From Calendula officinalis (taxonomy: Eukaryota; Streptophyta; Magnoliopsida; Asterales; Asteraceae), in the NCBI GenBank assembly GCA_963853835.1, contig OY970834.1, positions 44,113,257 to 44,177,256 of the forward strand: a DNA stretch of 64,000 nucleotides, written 5' to 3'. The first letter of the stretch is position 1; each line of letters opens with the position of its first letter. Positions 20,297 to 31,761 of this stretch are shown here, piece by piece. The notes under the pieces were generated by a model, which ran no database searches, was not told where the DNA came from, and saw only the letters and a list, made by a program, of their open reading frames with translations. Position numbers and translations under genes: made by a program.

Positions 20297-20750
20297 CAAT
20301 GGAAGTGAATAGATATTTATTTATTTGGCCTCATTTCTCTCAACCAAGAATACTTGGACTGAACCGAAACCGAAAAATTAAATATTTTCGGTTTTGGTTC
20401 AGTTTTTTATTTGGCATACATGCTCATTCTATGAGCACCGAATCAAAAGGAGCCTAAACTAAAAATGATGAATTTCAAAATTGAATATGAACTGATTAAA
20501 TATTTTCAGGCTTAGTTTTATTTATTTTTTTGGGTCCAAATCCTTCCCCTATAGCCTAGCTATAGCATTATCTTGATTATGTAGAACTAGTCTGGTCTTA
20601 GTTGGGCCTATAAGGGCAAGCCCATATCAGTCCTAAAATGACTAGGATGGTCTTACAAGTCAGACTTACGGGCTTTTTAACAAGCTTGATTTTTATGATA
20701 ATTAGAAAATTCGTTTTCGAAGTTGCTAACATTGTCATATATTCCTATAG

Positions 20751-20930
20751 GAAAAATGATATTTAGTCCTATTATTTAGACCTGCTCATATGTCTATCCA
20801 TTTGATAGGATGACATGTGTATTCCACTAATTATCTCTCCTGATAGTATCCCTTGATTTTGACACGTATTTTCATCTAATGAGTAGGTCTATGATTATGT
20901 CTAAATGGTATGCCTAAATACCATTACTCT
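20751..20930. mobile_element. hAT-like MITE (family B)
   Basis: 180 bp with inverted ends of about 40 bp sharing atttag and ttagac blocks. Probable 8-bp TSD with 7 of 8 matches: tcctatag (20743-20750) and tactatag (20931-20938). Related to 30516-30709. Confidence 0.55.
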
Positions 20931-21087
20931 TACTATAGATTATACTAATATTTTTATAAAAAAGGTTAATTTTTGAAAAGAAAAAAAAGCATTTCATGAT
21001 AAAATACTATAAAGTTGTCGCCAGTTCTTTAATTACCATTTTTAATTTATATTTACATGTTAAAATTTAATAAGAACTTAATATTAC

Positions 21088-21757
21088 TTCCTCCGATTCA
21101 AGATATGTTATACACTTTCCTTTTTAAGGTGATTCGAAATAAATGATATATTTTAAAAATTATTTTATTTGGCAAAAAGTTATCTACTTTAATATAATGA
21201 AATAACTTATTTACCTTTAATTTTACTTTTAAACATCAATAGTCTTACTTTATTCAAAACGCGTGGGATTCATTTCCTACTAACTATCCAATTAATTTAG
21301 GGTGGTGATTTTTACATCATACTCCCTCCGTCCCACAAAAACTTCCCATTTGATATGGGCACAAGTTTTAAGGGGATAGTTAGTGGTGGGGTCATTGGTA
21401 ATAATTTTGATTAAAATATAAGATTGGTTTGGAGAGAGAAAGATGGTTAGCGGATAGTTAGTGGTGGGGTCCTTAGTAATAATAATATTTTATTATGTGG
21501 AGCCCATCAATTGAATGAAATGGGAAGTTTTTTGTGGGACAAAAAATTAAGGTCAAATGTGAAGTTTTTTGTGGGACGGAGGGAGTATAATTTAATCAAT
21601 ACACCACAATGGTTGCTTTATATATACTTATAGAGTCTATAGTAATATTTGTACAATAGATAACCAAAAAATGTGGTGTAAAATTAATTCTCATTAAATT
21701 TAATCATCATTATAATCTTTTGCCTCAAAACCCGTGAAACCAATAATATATAGGAAG
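21088..21757. mobile_element. Stowaway-type MITE (family A) with nested insertions
   Basis: Starts CTTCCTCCGATTCAAG after TA (21086-21087) and ends AGGAAG before TA. Its interior follows the 33602 copy up to about 21297 and resumes at about 21692. The interruption is a second element with gtggtgattttta / taaaattaattctc-type ends (roughly 21300-21690), which itself contains the Stowaway at 21322. Confidence 0.65.
21322..21585. mobile_element. Stowaway MITE with CTCCCTCCGTCCC ends
   Basis: 264 bp. Perfect terminal repeat CTCCCTCCGTCCCAC and its complement GTGGGACGGAGGGAG, with TA target duplication (21320-21321, 21586-21587). Classic Tc1/mariner-type Stowaway. It includes an internal direct repeat, gatagttagtggtggggtc. 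Confidence 0.93.
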
Positions 21758-22009
21758 TAATTTTTTTTTTGCGAAACCTTGGTCTTAAGTACTTAAAACA
21801 TAAGGTAATATTCAATTAGGTATTGTTATAATTTTATGTCAAATTTCATTTGGTTAGATGTCATTCATGATTCATGTCTTCTCAAATGAGATCGTTCTTT
21901 GTTTTTTTTTTTTTTTTTTTTTTAAAGAAGGAAGAATATATATTAACAAATTAAGAAAATACAAAGGGCAATTCACACACGACCTCGTCATCTGTTTTGT
22001 TTTACATTG

Positions 22010-22210
22010 TTTTTTTTTTTTGAACGACAAGTTAGTAAATTAGTGGTTCGAGCCTAAACAGTGACATTCACAAGGGGCAGTATGCCTTCCTTCGAATCTT
22101 CTACCTATGGGGAATAAACCCCACGTCCATGACGAGACTTGACCCATGACCTTGGTCATGGGCAACACCTTATCTTTTTCACCAATACCACTAGGCTAGA
22201 AGCCTTGGGT
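22010..22210 (-). mobile_element. tRNA-derived SINE, copy A
   Basis: 201 bp with perfect 12-bp duplication tgttttacattg (21998-22009, 22211-22222). On the minus strand: an A-box-like TAGCCTAGTGGT near the head, a B-box-like GGGTCAAGTCTC, and a 3' A tail (plus-strand T run 22010-22021). Confidence 0.85.
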
Positions 22211-22231
22211 TGTTTTACATTGTATGTTAAC

Positions 22232-22997
22232 CTTTTTTTTAACGGTAAGTTAGTAAGTTAATAGTTCGAGCCTAGACAGTGACATCCACAAGTAGGGGTG
22301 GAATCGGGTCCGGTACCGACCCGGATGGATCCGGATGGATCCGGACCCGAAATACCCGAGAACCGATTTAGGAGAATTAGTAGACCCGAGAACCGAACCC
22401 TTTTGCAGAATACGGTTCGAATTCGGTTATGGGTGCGGTTCGGGTAAATCGGGTATATACTCGATTGCAACCGAATTAGTAATTGGAGTTGTTTTTTGAT
22501 GATTTTATCATATTTGTTAGTTTATACATGTAAATATTATAATAATTTACAAATAACAATTGTTTAATTAAAATTAATCAAATACTATAATAGTATTATA
22601 CCACAATAAATTCCAAATACATAGTTATAGAAATATGCCACTGACGTGAGTAAAGCTAAAGCAACAGTAGTATTTAGGTCTTAGACCTAATTTGTTCTAT
22701 ACCCGATGTACCGGACCCGAATACCCAATACCCGATTTCTCAAAAGTGTTGGACCAGATACCTGAACTAATTTTTAGTAATCCGGTTCCGGTTCGGTACG
22801 GGTACGGTTTCGGGGTTTCGGGTTTTCGGTTCTACGTCTCATCCCTATCCACAAGGGGCAGTATGTCTTCCCTCGAACCCTCCACTTATGGGGAATAAAC
22901 CCTATTATTTTTTCACGATGGGATTTGAACCTGTGACCTATAGGTCATGGGCAACACCCTATCTTTTTAACCAATATCGCTATGCTAGAAGCACTGA
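22232..22997 (-). mobile_element. tRNA-derived SINE, copy B, interrupted by a hAT-like MITE
   Basis: Same family and orientation as copy A. Removing the MITE at 22293-22847 and one TSD leaves about 203 bp, close to copy A's 201. Imperfect flanking duplication gttttacattgtatgttaac (22212-22231) and gttacatcgtatgttaac (22998-23015). It sits head-to-tail beside copy A. Confidence 0.8.
22293..22847. mobile_element. hAT-like MITE rich in cgggtccgg motifs
   Basis: 555 bp, ends TAGGGGTGG and ...CATCCCTA, with perfect 8-bp TSD tccacaag (22285-22292, 22848-22855). Subterminal arms are built of short (G/C)GGT-type units that invert across an AT-rich centre. No ORF. Confidence 0.9.
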
Positions 22998-23015
22998 GTT
23001 ACATCGTATGTTAAC

Positions 23016-23454
23016 TAACAACCAAAATTTGAACTCTGATTTAAATTTTAAAGTTAGATTAAAAAGTTATTACATGTGAATATAACACCGAAATGTATAT
23101 AATTAATTAAATATATAATTATGGTAATCTAAAAAGATGAAGAACTGCAAAGTCAGTCATGTAGTTGACGAAAATAATTGAGGAGTAGTATCACATCAAT
23201 AAACATATTTACCCTTCAATTTTATTTTTCGTGAGAAGAAACTATAGGGCTTGCTAAGTACATGCCTAAAATGGTAAAATGATCGGTTGCTTCATAGTTA
23301 ATCTAGTGGATGCTGTGTTCCTTCGTTAGGAAACACACACCTTTTCATTGTCCTTTTTTATGTATTTTAACAAACAAGCATCTTTCTTTTTTCTTTTTAT
23401 AAAATGTGAGTGTCACCTAAATTTGAATGTTTGAATTTATTATATATTAGAACA
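23016..23454. other. AT-rich intergenic DNA, nothing recognised
   Basis: No supported feature. Confidence 0.5.
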
Positions 23455-23755
23455 TCTGATATGGTGGCTAAAGCCATTTTGTTAAATCGGTGCTACCTTA
23501 ACGCTAGATAACTATTTCACATTTCAAATTTAAAACTTCAAATATCTCTTCTACCATAACTTAACTTAAAATACCATATGAGCCCACTGAAATACCCCTT
23601 ATTTACATAATATAAAAAAAAAACATTCTATCCTCCGCCACTCAACCTACGCAACCTCTCACTCACCCAACGACCGGTACGGTGACGAAGCCTACGTGGG
23701 TTTCCACCTCATCTCACACACCCCTCCTTCGTTACTGTACCGTGTGCTCTTAGAT
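23455..23755. repeat. MITE-like repeat (family C), plus orientation
   Basis: Shares ordered blocks (ggtggctaaagcca, ttaacgct, atttcacatttcaaa, ccataacttaac) with the reverse complement of 29381-29699. Ends are not resolved. Confidence 0.4.
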
Positions 23756-25314
23756 TGTTGTCAACCCTTACACAATTGATATTTTCATTTTTTTGTCAAA
23801 TCAATATCATGTCAGCTGACATTTCAACTGACACTCAACTGACATATTAATGTCAACAATATTCATTCTCTTCAATTTTGTGGGAATCACCAACATAAAA
23901 TACACACACATAATCTATAAAAATACTTTTGGTCCCACTAAACCACCTCTCATCCACGTTTCTTCTCTTCGGCCACGAAGCTAAAAACTTATGCTAAGAA
24001 GGTGACTGACCGTTCCAATGGTTTGGAGCAAGCCAACGCCTAAAGTTAATCGAAGGGCTGTTGGCACTCGTCTTAATTATAAAAGTATAATTCCTATAAA
24101 GATTACCAATAATTAAGGATGTCTGTATTTTAATACATGTACGTTATCAATTATAATAATTCTTTTACGTTAACAATTATAAGTGTCCAAAAACCACTTA
24201 TATAGGAGGAAATACAAAACTAATTTTGTGTTGTACAAAATCTTATATTCTAAACATTAATGTTAGTAAACGAGTATAGTTGGGCCGCACATTATTGCGG
24301 GGATATAGATGTTATATTATTTTTTTTATTCTTTTTTTATAAAATATGAAAGATCAACATATTGAGTTTTATGAATTATAACCACAAAATACAAAAGTTT
24401 AGGGAGGAAAATGTTATTCTCCTTTCCAACCTCGGGGTGGTGATTGCCACATGCACACCACACCACAGGGACTCATACCCCATAGCCTTTAATCAAGATT
24501 TAAACCATAACGGAATAGGTGACTTAGACTTGAAAAGCAAAACTTTTTCTACTCCAGCAACATACAACTTTGTTACCATTTCACTTATAGGATTATATAT
24601 CATACTTTTTAATCATTTTGGTAAATGCATTATAAGGGGAATATTTAGAAACGCTAATGGAACGTATAATACAAATTAATTAGTTCAAAATAAATATCAT
24701 GGTCTTTTTGTTTCTTCCTTTATGGTTTTTTTACGAACAATATTTATATAAAAAGCTAGCAAATTAATGATGGACAAAACAATTACATATTAATGAAATT
24801 TTCTGTAAAATTTTCTAACCAACTAACCAATTGAATACATCATAGATTTCATATCAGAATCCTTTATAGTTCTTTTAGTTCTTTTTTTTATTCCAATTTT
24901 TTGGTCTCATCTTTGCGGGTTGTATTATATAGTTTATTGGCCCCTCGGCCCCCTCTAATGGCTATATATGAATCCAATAATATATGTATACACATATATA
25001 CATGACTCTTGTTTGTGCAGGCATAAAGACACGAAAATTAGTTAGCTAATCTATTTACCTAGGTAAAAAGATGAAAAATTATCTTCTAGCTTTTTTGCTT
25101 TTACTTGGGCAGAGAAAGTACAAATCTGGACACTTTAAAGTTGTGTACAATGTACTTAAACGAAAAATATCATTGTTTATAAAAAAACCTAATGCGATCT
25201 GTTTTGCTGTCAGAAGTAGGCAACCAAAAATAGTTTTAGATTGAAATATCTAAAATAAATCGTGGTAACTATCTTGAGAATTTAAGTAATGTTATTTTAC
25301 CGCAAAATGTAATA
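23756..25314. other. AT-rich intergenic DNA, nothing recognised
   Basis: A 105-codon open frame at 24362-24679 has no recognisable domain. No other feature is seen. Confidence 0.5.
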
Positions 25315-25613
25315 CTTCATCCTATTCAAATTAAGTGATGAGTTTGATTTTACGGAATTTGAGTTAAAAAATTATAATAAGAGATATATCATATTAAATC
25401 GGATAGTTAATAGAGAATGAATCTCACATCTTTACAAAGTAAAGATTAATTATGTTTAAGATTAAAATTAAAGTTAAATGAGTATTTCACTATATTAAAA
25501 TAAATAATTAGTGGATATGACTTTTATGAAATAAAGTAAATTATCAGAATGTATAATTTATTTTGAAACTAATAAAAAGTGAAAACATATCAGTTATTTT
25601 GAAATGAAGGAAA
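25315..25613. mobile_element. Stowaway-type MITE (family A), inverted copy
   Basis: TA-flanked, ends CTTCATCCTATTCAAATTAA and ...TTTTGAAATGAAGG. The reverse complement aligns along its length with the 33602 copy, though it is diverged. Confidence 0.65.
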
Positions 25614-25820
25614 TATAAAAAATAAGTCTTTTTGTCATGTGTTTTGTTAGAGGGAAAATATAAACAAGTGAAGAAAGAAGTACCAGGACCAACTAGGCCT
25701 AGTCTTCTGAGGCCCATTTAGGGTAGAACAAGGTTCCGGCCCACATGGCGAAAAATGTTTTGTAGAAAAATTACAAAACATATGATTAAAGGTGGTTTTA
25801 TGTTTATGAATAGGGAATTG

Positions 25821-25943
25821 ATTTGTTCAAGGCATAATTTATTTATCTAAGGTAAATAAAGTTATTTAAGGTAAATAAAGTTATTTAATTGCCTTGAAAA
25901 ATTCTAATTTGCCTTGTATGAATTATAAATTGCCTTGAACAAA
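25821..25943. repeat. Inverted repeat with GTTCAAGGC arms
   Basis: Arms of about 20 bp (25821-25840 and 25924-25943) enclose a direct repeat of aaggtaaataaagttattt. It may be a small MITE, but no TSD was found. Confidence 0.4.
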
Positions 25944-26237
25944 TAGGTAGTTACTATAACCTATCTTAGGTTCAAAGATGGTATAGAAATCATGCAATAT
26001 TATTAAATAAATTGTCTAAACATTATTCAAGGACTTATCTTGAGCCATTTTTACGAAAAAGTAACCCGTACGCATAAGTTTTCTTTCTATTGAAGTAGAC
26101 AACTAGAAAAAAAGCAAACCGCACGAATACAAATTTTTGGAGTTCGCTTATCGTGTAATATTTTGAAATTAAATGAGTGATTAATAATTGTTTAATAAAA
26201 CATTATAAGCATATAGTTAGAATATTGTTAGCTAAAA

Positions 26238-26268
<31 letters not shown>

Positions 26269-26841
26269 ATGTAGTTATCCTCTTATTTCTACAAAGCTAA
26301 CCTATCATTATCGTGCACCTAAGTTTGATTTTTAATGGGGCACAAATTCTATGGCAATAGGTTGTACGATAATGACGCTAACGTAATTTGATAGGAACAT
26401 TAACTTATTGATTAGGAAAAGGAAACTTTCTGATTTTTTGGCAAAGGCAAAGAAAAGTGTCGGACTGACTAGATTTATTTTAAAAAATAGCAATAAACGA
26501 TTAGATTTGTTGATTACAAGTTAATAAGTAAGAAAAAAAAATGGGCATGATCATCATTTTAATTTATATCATAACCATGATTAATTAACTTAAATATGCA
26601 TGTTTATGTAAGTAATTACAGTTGATTGGCTCCATAATTCCCCTTAACATATATAAAAGAAAAACTAATACTCCGTATAAAGTAGTCCTTTAATAAACTA
26701 AAAGCTTTTACATGTGTCAAATTTCCTTTTCGTGACAAATAATCTGTTAAAAGCCAAATCTCTAACAGGGCTAATAGCATACCATAAAACAAATTGCCAA
26801 CAAAAGACTTATAAAAACATTAACCACATAGAGTTGTATTC
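25944..26841. other. AT-rich intergenic DNA with (AAAT)n microsatellite
   Basis: The only clear feature is an (AAAT)n run at about 26237-26270. Confidence 0.6.
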
Positions 26842-28145
26842 TAGGAAGTCTAAAAGATTTGTCTAGTCTCAAGAGACAAATCCTAGCCATTGGATCAAGA
26901 TGGCCAAGATCAAATTCCCCACCTACAACCACCGCCGCCCGCCGCCCGCCGCCGCCGCCGTCCGCCGCAGTCACCGGCGGCGGCGGCCGGCGGTGGTGGT
27001 GGTGGCTGACAGTGAAGGTGTTGGTGGTAATGGGGGTGGTGGTGGTATTGATGTATCGAAGCACATGTGCTTCACTAAAACACAGCATATTACTTCGAAG
27101 CACATGTACTTCAGGTCACGAAACACATGTGCTTCAAGTCACTAAAAACATGAGTTTCTAAACACACAAGGGAGCATACGAAGCACATGTGCTTGAAGTT
27201 ATGAAGCACATGTACTTCACTACACATAAAAAAATCAAAACAAGTGACGAATATATCATTATGAAGCACATGTGCTTCATAAAGCCAAGCACATGTGCTT
27301 CATAAAGCCAAACATATGTGTTTTTGTTCTTGAACACATGTAACTTACAAGCAAGTCATTTGTGTTTTGAATCACGAAACACATGTGCTTGACGTTATGA
27401 AACACATGTGCTTCACTACACAGAAAAAAAATGAAAACAAGTGACGAACATATCATTATGAAACACATGTGCTTCATAAAGCCAAGCACATGTGCTTCAT
27501 AAAGCCAAGCACGTGTGCTTCATCAGCCAAGCACATATGCTTCATAAAGCCAAGCACATGTGTTTTTGTTCCTGAACACATGTAACTTACAAGCAAGTCA
27601 TTTGTGTTTGAATCACGAAGCACATGTGCTTGACGTTATGAAACACATGTGCTTCACTACATAGAAAAAAATCAAAACAAGTGACGAACATATCATTATG
27701 AAGCACATGTGCTTCATAAAGCCAAACACATGTGCTTCATAAAGCCAAGCACCTGTGCTTCATAAAGCCAAGCACATGTGTTTTTGTTCCTGAACACGTG
27801 TAACTTACAAGCAAGTCATTTGTGTTTAAATCACGAAGCACATGTGCTTGACGTTATGAAACACATGTGCTTCATCACACAGAAAAAAAATCAAAACAAG
27901 TCACGAAGCACATGTGCTTCCAGTCACGACCACCACCACCGGTCACCACCGCCGGCGGCCACCTCCGGCCGCCGTCCGCCGCCGCCGTCCGCCGCCGGCG
28001 GCCGTCGTCTCCGGCCGCCGGAGAAGCACATGTGCTTGTAGTGGTGGTGGTGGTTTTGAATCTTGATCTTGACCATTAATTTTTCTTGATCCAAGGGCTA
28101 ATAAATGTCCCTTGGAACTAGATAAAATTAATGGACTACCTTGAA
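26842..28145. mobile_element. TIR element carrying GC-rich blocks and a palindromic satellite
   Basis: Terminal inverted repeats of about 85 bp (26842-26925 and 28064-28145, roughly 70-75% alike by eye). Shared blocks include tagcc-ttggatcaaga, gtctagt and caagatcaa. Inside each end is a CCG/CGG-rich block (26928-27010, 27930-28050). Between them is the satellite at 27055-27915. No transposase. The long TIR suggests a non-autonomous MULE or similar, but no TSD was defined. Confidence 0.55.
27055..27915. repeat. Palindromic satellite, core GAAGCACATGTGCTTC
   Basis: More than 20 copies of the self-complementary core or close variants, often joined by ataaagccaa. A higher-order unit beginning caagtgacga repeats at 27241, 27438, 27678 and 27897 (spacings 197, 240, 219), differing mainly in the number of core copies. 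Confidence 0.9.
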
Positions 28146-28436
28146 CATTCCACATAAATCAAAGGTGTATATTAGTTCTACTTTCTCGTATGATCAATCA
28201 AATCATATTGGCTATTCGTAGTACAACCGGATGATTTATGAATAATTGTGTGTGTCTAAAACATCAACTTAAAAAAATTAAAAAAATAACAGAAAACCTC
28301 TTTTCTGGTAGACCTGGGCATGTTCCATGGCGTGAAGTCTCTTCTCATCTAATAGCTCTCATTTTGGGAGCAAGGCTGCGAACCCCGTGGAGCTTGCCTT
28401 GTGTCTATGCCTCGGCTTCGGAACATTGGCTTAGGG
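28146..28436. other. Unclassified, locally GC-richer segment
   Basis: 28305-28436 is less AT-rich than its surroundings. It looks like a captured fragment, but I cannot name its source. The hAT-like MITE follows at once. Confidence 0.3.
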
Positions 28437-29123
28437 TAGGGATGGCAATGATCATCCGATCCGATGATCACCCACCCGATCCGATCCACCGGTAGTGGAT
28501 ATGAATGAAGTTAAATTGATGAATATCGGATGTGGAGTGGATATGGATGTTTATTGGAGCGGATATGGATGGTGATTTTCAATCCATGGATGAATCAACT
28601 TAACCCGAAATTAACTTTTTTTATATTACAATTTCACATAGTTAATAATATGTGTCTCCACATTTTCTATTCAATAAACTTTATACATAACATAACATTG
28701 AAAATAACTAAATTTGTAAACATTACAAATCATATTGTAGGCTTTTATATATATTAAGTTACATTTTTTATTTGTATCTATCCTTATTTGAGGATTAGTT
28801 AAAAACTATGTTCAATGCCTCTATGCATCAAATGTGTGTTTGTAATTATGTTTTCGATTGTATATTCTTTTGGAGGAAACTATGAACATATTCAACAAAA
28901 AATGCAATATTATCTATAAAACTATCGTACTTTATTTAGAAAATAATTTTTTTTCGAAATCCAACGGATGCCCATTTACCCGCTATAATCCAATGGATAT
29001 GGATATGGATGGATGAAATGATTTTAAATGGACATGGATATGGATATGGACGATGTAAATTTAAATGGATATGGATGTGGACATCGCATCATCCGGTCCA
29101 CATCCGATCCATTGCTATCCCTA
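28437..29123. mobile_element. hAT-like MITE rich in ccgatcc / ggatatgga motifs
   Basis: 687 bp, ends TAGGGATGGCAATG and CATTGCTATCCCTA. 8-bp TSD gcttaggg / gcgtaggg (28429-28436, 29124-29131; 7 of 8). Subterminal arms are full of short (GGATAT)- and (CCGATC)-type units that invert across an AT-rich centre. Confidence 0.88.
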
Positions 29124-29380
29124 GCGTAGGGATCAGTGGATATATATCAAAGTCAATTTCAAAATTTAATAATTCTCTCTGTTATAAGACTCAATGTTAC
29201 ATAGATTTGTGATGCAATCAAGCCCAACAAATTATTTATTATAACTGTATTATTTAATTTTAATTTTATTTTAATTGGATATCTAATAGATATAGACATG
29301 TCAATTTAAATTTGATTATTTAACTTTGTAATCTCAGCTATAGCCTGGTGAATACTTTTATCATCAACTTATTGGTAAGA

Positions 29381-29699
29381 GGGGCATGTATGGTCGCCGC
29401 CAAAGGTGACCACCACTTATGTGGCTAAGTTTTTCCACCGCCACCACACCTCGCGTTACATGAGTGAGGTGGCTCATCACTCAAGTGGCTGAACTCACGG
29501 AGGAGAGGGAAGGAAATTTGTGAGGAATATTTTGTGAGTGAAAGATATTTTGGTGAGTCTGAAAGAAGTATTATTGGTTGAGTTATGAGTGAAAAGTATT
29601 TGGTGTTTGAATGTGAAATACGAAATAGTGATGTAGCGCTGAAGTAACGCTGAATTGGATATTTGGCTCAAGCCACCATGCCCACGTGCCCACCCCTCT
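29381..29699. mobile_element. MITE-like repeat (family C), minus orientation
   Basis: Ends GAGGGGCATGTATGG and the complement of GAGGGGTGGGCACG, with further inverted similarity (GGCATGGTGGCTTGAGCC). Reverse-complement relative of 23455-23755. TSD not clear. Confidence 0.45.
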
Positions 29700-29705
29700 A
29701 AGCCC

Positions 29706-30515
29706 CTTATTCTTTTATTGAATTAAATTTCTATAAATATTGAATTGGTTCTTGTCCTCTAGTTTCGAAGGTTTTGTACACTTATATTTAATACCATAAA
29801 AATTATCTACTTACAACAATGTTTTATATACGGCATTACCTTGTATGAAAAATACAAACAGCCAACTGGATAGAAACAAGGAATCATGTCTCAAGCTTTG
29901 CAGTCCTCATCAAAATAAGCGTACAGTCAAATCTCTCAATTAATAACCTTATCAGGACATAGTTTTAGTGACAAGACCGTATTGCCACATAACATCATTT
30001 CACGGATTAATTTGTCGCAAAGATAACAATCTTTTGTAACATTTAACACAATACTAAATTTATATGATTCGTCGGTGACATAAGTATGTCAATTGACGAG
30101 ATAAAAAATACACCATAACTGATTAATTGATACCCAGCGTATTGAAATTTTCAATTAAACAGAGATGTTGCACACGTAAGTACCTATAAATTTGGACTCA
30201 TATGCAGCACAATGTTTTCACCATATGCTGTATGATATGTACCAAACATGTAATTATATATCTATGTAATATTTTTGTTTCAAAAGCAATATCATCGTGA
30301 TAAGCTATATGCAATGTATCAAAACTTAAATAATCTCATATTGAAGAACGCCGTCGTAATTAGGGGTGTTGAAAATAAGTGTAACCAAATATATATAACC
30401 AACCCGAATAACCCAAATAATATAAATCAAATGATGGACAGTAGTGATGGTGGATGGTGGACGATGATTGTTAAAGTTTAAACTTTTTAAATGTTAAGAT
30501 ATTAATAGAATATAA
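29706..30515. other. AT-rich intergenic DNA, nothing recognised
   Basis: No supported feature. Confidence 0.5.
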
Positions 30516-30709
30516 GAGAAGTGATATTGTTTCCTACTATTTAGTCATATCCATATTTCTATCCACTAGGATTAAAACAAATATCAAAATCAAATAATGA
30601 TATGAGGAAAAAAGAATTAGCAGATTACACATGACAAGTTTAGAAGTGAATATGACTATGAGTGGACTAATTAAAAGGTAGAAATAAATATAATTTCTCT
30701 AGTAATAGA
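30516..30709. mobile_element. hAT-like MITE (family B), second copy
   Basis: Inverted ends (gagaagtgatattg and the complement of caatttctc-type sequence) and internal atttctatcc resemble 20751-20930. No clean TSD. Confidence 0.35.
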
Positions 30710-31170
30710 TATATGATCTAGTGTCTCGGTTGATTATGATATTGTATTGATTTATACTTACATATACTTCGGTTGATTATGATATTGTATTGATTTATAC
30801 ATACATATACTTCGGATAAATTTTTTTAAATGAAACACATAGTTTTGTGGGTCTTAAACGGCTGCTCTAGCGGTCCTTGTTAAATAGGATCGACCCTATT
30901 TCACAACGCCACTTAACGTCATCCTAGTCAGCATGAATGATGTAATAGGCGTTTAAAGTGTCAGCAGTGTGGATGCTCTAAGAAGTTCTTGAATATGATT
31001 TAATGATAAATTATATGGAAGTCTAATGTTCAACTCCAACACGTTAACTAGAACTTGAAAGAGAAAACTAGTTTCACAAAGGAGAATTACACAAAAAGTC
31101 ACACAAATTGATGTTACAAAGAAAAGGTGAGTTCAACCAATACTTTATAGTATAATTTACAATATCAACT
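30710..31170. other. AT-rich intergenic DNA with a short tandem repeat
   Basis: cttcggttgattatgatatt-type sequence is repeated in tandem, the two units of about 50 bp ending near 30815. Nothing else recognised. Confidence 0.5.
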
Positions 31171-31178
31171 ATTAAATA

Positions 31179-31749
31179 TAGAGAGGAATTTAAGGTTGTT
31201 TTTAATTATTATGTAAATCTAAAGGACGAATCTCAATTATTGATTAGTTATTAGTAATGGTCAAAATTAATCACATATTTTATACATTAAGGGGTATTTT
31301 GGTCATTTTTATAAAATAAACATATATTTTTATTATTATTTACTTTTGATTTTTCTTTTAAAAATTATTTATTTTTCGTTAATAACACATAATGTGATAA
31401 TCACATGTGATTGTATATTGAATCACAATTGTATAATGAATCACATTTGATTAAATATACAATCACATGCTTATACACTAAAATCATATGTGATTAAGTA
31501 CAACACGTGTAATTATCAGATAATATTGTTTTTAATGAAAAAAATAATAATATAATAATAAAAAATTGAATAAATAAAAAATAATAAAAAATAAAATAAA
31601 TTGATTTTTTTTTGTAAATGCCAAACGGCCAAAATACTCATTCATATATAAAATATGTGATTAATTTTGACCACTAGATATTATTGATCAATAGTTGAAA
31701 TTGTACTTTAGAATTAGACAAAAATTTAAGACTACCTTAAAATTTTAAC
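31179..31749. mobile_element. MITE / fold-back element with ~130-bp inverted repeats
   Basis: Arms 31179-31320 and about 31610-31749 are inverted copies sharing ggtcaaaattaatcacatat and tattttgg. Flanked by 8-bp duplication attaaata (31171-31178, 31750-31757). The centre carries several atcacatgtgatt-like palindromes. No ORF. Confidence 0.75.
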
Positions 31750-31761
31750 ATTAAATACTAC

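Noticed and set aside
24362..24679. 105-codon plus-strand ORF
   Set aside because: No domain, AT-rich surroundings, no promoter or splice context; treated as chance.
26771..27161. Overlapping R/P/G-rich open frames on both strands
   Set aside because: They come from the CCG/CGG block and are open in several frames because of composition. No domain.
27055..27915. CRISPR-like array of palindromic repeats
   Set aside because: Plant nuclear context, no cas genes, spacers not unique, and the unit is a degenerate satellite inside a TIR element.
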